Shown here one piece after another: positions 6,761 to 10,056 of a stretch of 10,056 nucleotides of DNA. A program made the position numbers and the translations under genes. Source of the DNA: Calidifontimicrobium sp035325925 (GTDB lineage Bacteria; Pseudomonadota; Gammaproteobacteria; Burkholderiales; Burkholderiaceae_C); contig NZ_DAOKZA010000073.1 of NCBI RefSeq assembly GCF_035325925.1, positions 1-10,056 on the forward strand, given 5' to 3'. Position 1 is the first letter of the stretch; each line of letters opens with the position of its first letter. Below the pieces are notes generated by a model that saw nothing but the letters and a program-made list of their open reading frames with translations, did not search any database and had not been told where the DNA came from.

Positions 6761-7493
6761 GTCGCTCGGCGAGCCGCGCGATGTCGTGGGCGCGGTCGAG
6801 TCCGTTGATGCAGCGGCGCGCGTTGACGTAGTCGCAGCGCATGTCGTCGATGTAGTCGGTCAGGCGGCGTCCGGTGAAGGTGCCGGTGCGAAAGCCGTGC
6901 ACGAGGATGAAACACGCGTGCTGCGGCACGCAGGCCAGGTCGGGCTGGCGCACCAGGTCGACCCCCAGCAGGTCGGCGTACTTCTGGTAGTTGTTCTTCC
7001 AGGTCAGCTGCACGTAGCCGCGGCCGTGGTACGGCCAGTAGCGCAGGTTGCGCTTGCGCCAGGCCTCGGCGTTGCGCAGCCAGTACGCCTCGACGACCGG
7101 CTTGAAGGTCTTGTTGGTCTCCCACTCGGTGGTGGCGAGCACGTAGGCGATCTGCGTGGTCAGCGTCAGCGCCTGCGCGTGGCACTGGCGCACGATCGCG
7201 GCGATCGTGCCGTCGCGCGTCGAGAAGTCGTCGACCCCGCCGGTGTGGATGCGCCCGACCATCTGCTCGAGCAGCGCGGCCGTCTGCGGCCCGACGGTGT
7301 CGGGGTGGCCCTCGACGACGTCGGCCTTGAACTCGGCCAGCGCCGAACGCGTCTTCGGGCCGACCAGCCCGTCGATGTCGCCCAGCGGGTAGCCCAGCGT
7401 CGACAGTGCGTGCTGCAGCTCGCGCACCTGCGCCTTGGACAGCTGCGACAGCGGCAGCGGCCGCTCGATCTCGAGCAGGTGGGTGAAGCTCAT
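6738..7493 (-). CDS. Peptidoglycan-binding plus lysozyme/GH19-like hydrolase, no signal peptide
   Basis: 251 residues. Residues about 17-75 resemble a PG_binding_1 module (QVRELQHALSTLGYPLGDIDGLVGPKTRSALAEF written here in pieces: AQVRELQHALSTLGY, DGLVGPKTRSAL). Residues about 95-235 resemble a lysozyme-fold GH19/chitinase-like or phage endolysin domain. It has a candidate catalytic Glu at 123 or 125 (ATTEWETNKTF) and the signature GRGYVQLTWKNNY (157-169). The likely role is cleavage of the glycan strand of peptidoglycan. No signal peptide or membrane segment is present, so it must leave the cytoplasm by a holin, by a specialised secretion system, or act on lysis. ATG at 7493 has AGGGAG (7500-7505) six bases upstream. 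It overlaps the following secreted protein gene by 23 bases. It may be a domesticated phage endolysin; no other phage genes are nearby. Composition matches the neighbours. Confidence 0.8.
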   Translation of the reverse strand: MSFTHLLEIERPLPLSQLSKAQVRELQHALSTLGYPLGDIDGLVGPKTRSALAEFKADVVEGHPDTVGPQTAALLEQMVGRIHTGGVDDFSTRDGTIAAIVRQCHAQALTLTTQIAYVLATTEWETNKTFKPVVEAYWLRNAEAWRKRNLRYWPYHGRGYVQLTWKNNYQKYADLLGVDLVRQPDLACVPQHACFILVHGFRTGTFTGRRLTDYIDDMRCDYVNARRCINGLDRAHDIARLAERHARALGG

Positions 7494-7528
7494 GCGGCGC
7501 TCCCTGCGCGGTCCCGACGGGCGCGCAG

Positions 7529-7554
7529 TGTGGCGTGCCCCGCGGCACGCCACA
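7529..7554. repeat. Perfect 11-bp inverted repeat (strong hairpin) between fccB and the hydrolase gene
   Basis: TGTGGCGTGCC and its exact complement GGCACGCCACA flank the four bases CCGC. On the minus strand it begins 35 bases after the fccB stop and ends 36 bases before the hydrolase ATG. It would be a very stable RNA hairpin but has no T run after it, so it may be a terminator working without a U tract, an mRNA 3'-end stabiliser for fccAB, or an operator for the hydrolase promoter. Weak promoter-like hexamers TTGTGG and CACACT lie 17 bases apart on the minus strand across this element. The remaining bases of the 95-base gap show nothing else. Confidence 0.6.
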
Positions 7555-7588
7555 ACCCCTAGCAGCCGGCGCGACCGGCGCGCGGCGA

Positions 7589-8872
7589 TCAGGTCAGCGA
7601 ATCGGCCCAGATCGTGCGCGCCCAGTTCCACGCGTACAGGCCCTCCTTCTCGTTGGCCTCGGGCGACAGGCCGCCCGAGCCGGGCACGGTCTTGTAGGTG
7701 CGCTCGGCGCCGTCGTAGGCGTGCACGCTGGCCACGTGCACGACGTTGCTCGCGTCGACGAAGCTGTAGCAGGTGTTGGTCAGCATCGGCGCCGGGTTCA
7801 CCGGCCAGCCGGCGAGTTGCGCGACCACCGCCGCGGCCGCGACCTTGGCGTGGCTGTTGGCCATGTGCCCGCTCTTGGGCATCGCGGGGGCGAGCAGGAT
7901 CGAGTCGCCGATCACGTGGATGTCCTTGGCCACCGTCGACTCGAACGTCAGGTAGTCGATCGGGCACCAGCGCGCGTTCGCGGTGGCCAGCCCGGCCTGC
8001 ACCGCCACCGCGCCGGCGCGCTGCTGCGGCACGACGTTGAGCACGTCGGCCTTCAGGTCGTCGTTGACCTCGAACTTGAGCGTCCTCGTCGCCGCGTCGA
8101 CGCCGACCACCTTGTGCCCGGGCCGGTACTCGACGATGCCGGGGTAGCGGTCGGCCCAGGCCTTCTTGAACAGCGCGCCCTTGGACGTGACGTCGGGGTT
8201 GGCGTCAACGACGATCACCTTCGAGCGCGGCTTGTGCGACTTGAAGTAGCTCGCGACCTGGCAGGCGCGTTCGTACGGGCCCGGCGGGCAACGGTACGGG
8301 CCCAGCGGCACCGACAACACATAGACGCCGCCGTCGCGCATCGCCTCGAGCTGGCGGCGCAGCGCCGCGGTCTCGGGGCCGGCCTTCCAGGCGTGCAGGA
8401 TGCGGCCATCGGCGTTGGCCGCCCGCAGGCCCTCGACGGTGTCGAGCTGCAGGTCGATGCCGGGCGAGAGGATCAGCTTGTCGTAGGCGATCGTCGGTCC
8501 CGACGCCAGCACCGCGACCTTCTTCGCCGGGTCGATGCTCGCGACCATGTCCTTGACCACGCGCACGCCGTGGTTCTTGGCCAGCGCCGCGTACGGCGTG
8601 GTGATGTCGGCCATCGTGCGCGTGCCGCCGAGCACCAGGTTGCTGATCGGGCAGCTGACGAAGGCGTCGTTCGGCTCGACCAGCACCACGTCGACCTGGT
8701 AGCCCGACATCTTGCGCACGTACTTGGCCGCCGTCGCGCCGCCGTAGCCGCCGCCGACGACGAGCACGCGCGCCTTCGACGGCGCGCCGCCCATGCCGGC
8801 GCAGCCGGCCAGGCCCATCGCCCCCACGCCGCCGAGCGCCGCCGCGCCGGCCAGCCATTCGCGTCGTTGCAT
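7589..8872 (-). CDS. fccB: Flavocytochrome c sulfide dehydrogenase, flavoprotein subunit (FccB/SoxF type)
   Basis: 427 residues. FccB oxidises sulfide in the periplasm and passes electrons through FAD to the cytochrome subunit. Seen here are a twin-arginine signal (QRREWLAGAAAL), the dinucleotide-binding VVGGGYGGATAAKYV (38-52), and Cys74 in FVSCPISN at the position where Allochromatium vinosum FccB binds FAD covalently. Cys195 in YRCPPGPYERACQ and Cys368 in NTCYS match the active-site disulfide pair. VIGDS (320-324) is the second FAD-contact segment, and the FCSD-type C-terminal region ends AWNWARTIWAD. A lipobox-like LAGC (21-24) follows the hydrophobic part of the signal, so the protein may be a Tat-exported lipoprotein. 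ATG at 8872 has AAGGGG overlapping the fccA stop. Length equals the family norm. A related NAD(P)H or sulfide:quinone reductase is less likely because of the paired cytochrome gene and the Cys set. Confidence 0.93.
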   Translation of the reverse strand: MQRREWLAGAAALGGVGAMGLAGCAGMGGAPSKARVLVVGGGYGGATAAKYVRKMSGYQVDVVLVEPNDAFVSCPISNLVLGGTRTMADITTPYAALAKNHGVRVVKDMVASIDPAKKVAVLASGPTIAYDKLILSPGIDLQLDTVEGLRAANADGRILHAWKAGPETAALRRQLEAMRDGGVYVLSVPLGPYRCPPGPYERACQVASYFKSHKPRSKVIVVDANPDVTSKGALFKKAWADRYPGIVEYRPGHKVVGVDAATRTLKFEVNDDLKADVLNVVPQQRAGAVAVQAGLATANARWCPIDYLTFESTVAKDIHVIGDSILLAPAMPKSGHMANSHAKVAAAAVVAQLAGWPVNPAPMLTNTCYSFVDASNVVHVASVHAYDGAERTYKTVPGSGGLSPEANEKEGLYAWNWARTIWADSLT

Positions 8873-8883
8873 CGCGACCCCCT

Positions 8884-9219
8884 TCACTTCTTCTGCGCCG
8901 CGAACCACGCGGCAAGTTGCTGGATCTGCTCGTCGCTGAAGCCCTTGGCGAGCTGGTGCATCACGGTGGCGGGGCGTTCGCCCTTCTTGAAGCCCTGCAT
9001 CTGCGCGACCATGTACGCGGCCGGCATGCCGGCCAGCCCGGGCACCTCCGACTTGTCGATCGCCCGCCCGTCGGTGCCGTGGCAGTTGGCGCAGGTCGCG
9101 GCCAGCGCCTGCGCGTGCAGCGCGCGCGCGTCCTGCGCCAGCGTCGGTGTCGCGGACATCGCCGCGATCGCCGCGGCGGCGAGCACCCGCCGTCCGCGGG
9201 TCCTTGGGTTGCTGGTCAT
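8884..9219 (-). CDS. fccA: Monoheme c-type cytochrome, FccA-like subunit
   Basis: 111 residues exported by a Sec signal peptide (RGRRVLAAAAIAAMSATPTLAQ, likely cut after Q29, quoted in part here). One heme motif CANCH (43-47) binds heme c covalently, with His47 as one ligand. Met87 (TVMHQLAKGFSDEQIQQL) fits the usual position of the methionine ligand in class I cytochromes. The product should be a periplasmic electron acceptor for FccB, passing electrons to the respiratory chain. The single heme resembles the small Chlorobium-type cytochrome subunit rather than the diheme FccA of Allochromatium. ATG at 9219 follows AGGAGA (9227-9232) with seven bases spacing. Only 11 bases separate it from fccB, and the FccB ribosome binding site overlaps its stop, so the genes form an operon. 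The specific pairing is inferred from position. Confidence 0.9.
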   Translation of the reverse strand: MTSNPRTRGRRVLAAAAIAAMSATPTLAQDARALHAQALAATCANCHGTDGRAIDKSEVPGLAGMPAAYMVAQMQGFKKGERPATVMHQLAKGFSDEQIQQLAAWFAAQKK

Positions 9220-9276
9220 TGGCTCGTCTCCTGTCGGTCGTGCCGCGGCGCCATGGCGGCGCCGGGCGGTGAAGTA

Positions 9277-9305
9277 CGCTTACCCCAAGGGCATGCTAGT
9301 GACAA
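9277..9305 (-). promoter_or_regulatory. Candidate promoter of fccA-fccB
   Basis: On the minus strand TTGTCA (9300-9305) matches five of six bases of the -35 consensus. Seventeen bases further lies TAAGCG (9277-9282), a poor -10 match. Position is reasonable, about 58 bases before the fccA start codon. The weak -10 suggests dependence on an activator if this is the real promoter. The rest of the 161-base gap between lemA and fccA holds two short palindromes described separately; no small gene was seen. Confidence 0.25.
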
Positions 9306-9322
9306 CCGCGACCGGCCGTTAC

Positions 9323-9334
9323 CGGGTACACCCG
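9323..9334. repeat. Interrupted palindrome upstream of the fccAB promoter candidate
   Basis: CGGGT-AC-ACCCG is a 12-base near-complete palindrome about 18 bases upstream of the TTGTCA hexamer, a usual place for an activator site. GC-rich palindromes of this size occur by chance in such DNA, so this is only a candidate operator. Confidence 0.25.
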
Positions 9335-9353
9335 AGACCGGCGCCCGGGCCAT

Positions 9354-9366
9354 CCCGCAAAGCGGG
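9354..9366. terminator. Short hairpin after lemA, possible terminator
   Basis: CCCGC-AAA-GCGGG forms a five-base-pair GC stem with a three-base loop, 14 bases after the lemA stop codon. On the minus strand it is not followed by a T run, so it may mark a mRNA 3' end or weak termination between the proA-lemA unit and fccAB rather than a full intrinsic terminator. Confidence 0.3.
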
Positions 9367-9380
9367 TCCTTTGACCTGGG

Positions 9381-9926
9381 TCAGAGCCGCCGCGCCGGGC
9401 CGAAGCCGAACAGCGGCCGCAGCAGCCGCGTCGGGAACTGCGCCAGCGCCGCGTTGTACGCACCGACCGCGTCGTTGAACCACTGGCGCGCGAAGGCCAG
9501 CCGCAGGTCGCTGTCGTGCAGTTCGCGCAGGCATGCGCCGATGTCGGCGTGCTCGCGCAGCGCCGGCTGCTGCGCGAGCAGCGCGAGCAGCCGCTCGACC
9601 GCCGACGCGAGCACCGCGTCGTGGCGCGCGAAGGCCTCGACGGCCTGCGCGTCCAGCGGCCGCGCGCCGGCCGCGTCGGTGGCGGCCTGCACCTGCCGTT
9701 GCGCGTCGAGCACCGCGTCGAGCGTGCGGTGCTCGGCCGCCAGCGGTTCGCGCAGTGCCCCGACGAGCCGCGGCAGCGCGTCGCGTCGGCGGCGCAGCTG
9801 CTCGTCGATCTGCGCCCACCCGGCGTGGATCGCGTTGCGCAGCCGCACCAGCCGGTTGTAGGCGCCCAGCGCCCACAGCACGATCACCGCGGCGAGCAGC
9901 GCCGGGACGAACTCGGCCGGCGTCAT
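9381..9926 (-). CDS. LemA family membrane protein
   Basis: 181 residues. A single N-terminal membrane segment (about residues 6-22, VPALLAAVIVLWALGAY) is followed by a long helical domain. The LemA signature is clear: YNRLVRLRNAIHAGWAQID at 23-41, then QLRRRRDALPRLVGAL, and near the C-terminus WFNDAVGAYNAAL and FPTRLLRPLFGF. LemA proteins have a short outer N-terminus and a cytoplasmic coiled domain. Their biochemical role is not established. ATG at 9926 lies 16 bases after the proA stop, so it is probably cotranscribed with proA; no strong Shine-Dalgarno is visible. Length is near the family norm of about 190. The protein is Arg/Ala rich like the whole window, with no sign of transfer. Confidence 0.92.
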   Translation of the reverse strand: MTPAEFVPALLAAVIVLWALGAYNRLVRLRNAIHAGWAQIDEQLRRRRDALPRLVGALREPLAAEHRTLDAVLDAQRQVQAATDAAGARPLDAQAVEAFARHDAVLASAVERLLALLAQQPALREHADIGACLRELHDSDLRLAFARQWFNDAVGAYNAALAQFPTRLLRPLFGFGPARRL

Positions 9927-9942
9927 CGCGCCGCCGCGCGCG

Positions 9943-10056
9943 TCAGCCGCGCACCTCGCCCTGACCGAACACGACCCACTTCAGCGACGTCAGCCCCTCG
10001 AGCCCGACCGGCCCGCGCGCGTGCAGCTTGTCGGTGGAGATGCCGATCTCGGCGCC
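9943..10056 (-). CDS. proA: Gamma-glutamyl phosphate reductase ProA, C-terminal 37 residues
   Basis: Only the end of the gene is inside the window. The visible translation includes GAEIGISTDKLHARG, PVGLEGL and SLKWVVFGQGEVRG before TGA, the well-conserved C-terminus of ProA. ProA reduces gamma-glutamyl phosphate with NADPH to glutamate-5-semialdehyde, the second step of proline synthesis in the cytoplasm. The reading frame continues beyond base 10056 without a break. It is followed 16 bases later by lemA on the same strand. Confidence 0.95.
   Translation of the reverse strand, partial: GAEIGISTDKLHARGPVGLEGLTSLKWVVFGQGEVRG

Noticed and set aside
6308..7493. Prophage remnant
   Set aside because: Only the hydrolase resembles a phage protein; no holin, spanin, structural gene, integrase or attachment repeat is visible, and composition matches the neighbours. 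A single domesticated gene remains possible.
9245..9262. GGCGCC repeats before fccA as an operator
   Set aside because: Each unit is a self-palindromic six-base GC word that is common in this DNA; spacing and position give no further support.
7535..9478. 647-codon plus-strand open frame opposite fccB and fccA
   Set aside because: Both fcc genes show signal peptides, cofactor motifs and ribosome binding sites on the minus strand; the opposite frame shows none.

Overview
The window looks like a chromosomal core region of a high-GC betaproteobacterium, most likely order Burkholderiales. The evidence is the strong G/C third-position bias, the run rsmB - DUF4390 gene - ntrY-like kinase - short ntrX-like regulator, the proA-lemA pair, and the form of the tRNA-Phe. 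Genus cannot be fixed from the sequence alone. I see no insertion sequence, CRISPR array, integrase or rRNA.

Layout. (1) 1-5055, all minus strand: a tightly packed series read right to left. It runs rsmB (16S rRNA m5C methyltransferase), a DUF4390 exported protein, an NtrY-like membrane histidine kinase, an NtrX-like response regulator that lacks the AAA+ domain, then a tRNA-Phe (cut by the window edge) with its own TATAAT box. Stop/start overlaps or gaps of about 20 bases link the kinase to its neighbours. (2) 5056-5126: a 71-base divergent intergenic region with a perfect 8-bp inverted repeat touching the rsmB start codon. (3) 5127-6294, plus strand: a two-gene operon of a divergent GTP cyclohydrolase I (folE type) and a short BLUF blue-light photoreceptor with its photocycle residues intact. 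(4) 6308-7493, minus strand: a lysozyme/GH19-like peptidoglycan hydrolase without a signal peptide, overlapping a small secreted protein of unknown family. The arrangement resembles an effector-immunity or hydrolase-inhibitor pair. (5) 7589-9219, minus strand: fccA-fccB, a monoheme cytochrome c and a flavocytochrome c sulfide dehydrogenase flavoprotein with Tat signal and lipobox. (6) 9381-10056, minus strand: a LemA-family membrane protein and the last 37 codons of proA.

How they fit. NtrY/NtrX-like proteins should form a membrane two-component system, but the regulator cannot act as a sigma-54 activator because its AAA+ module is absent. FccA/FccB should oxidise periplasmic sulfide and pass electrons to a c-type cytochrome chain. 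The folE-BLUF operon joins pterin synthesis with flavin-based light sensing, and its purpose is not evident from sequence. The most interesting places are the folE-BLUF operon, the hydrolase plus secreted-partner pair, the AAA+-less NtrX, and the inverted repeats in the short intergenic regions. None of these is proven novel from sequence alone.
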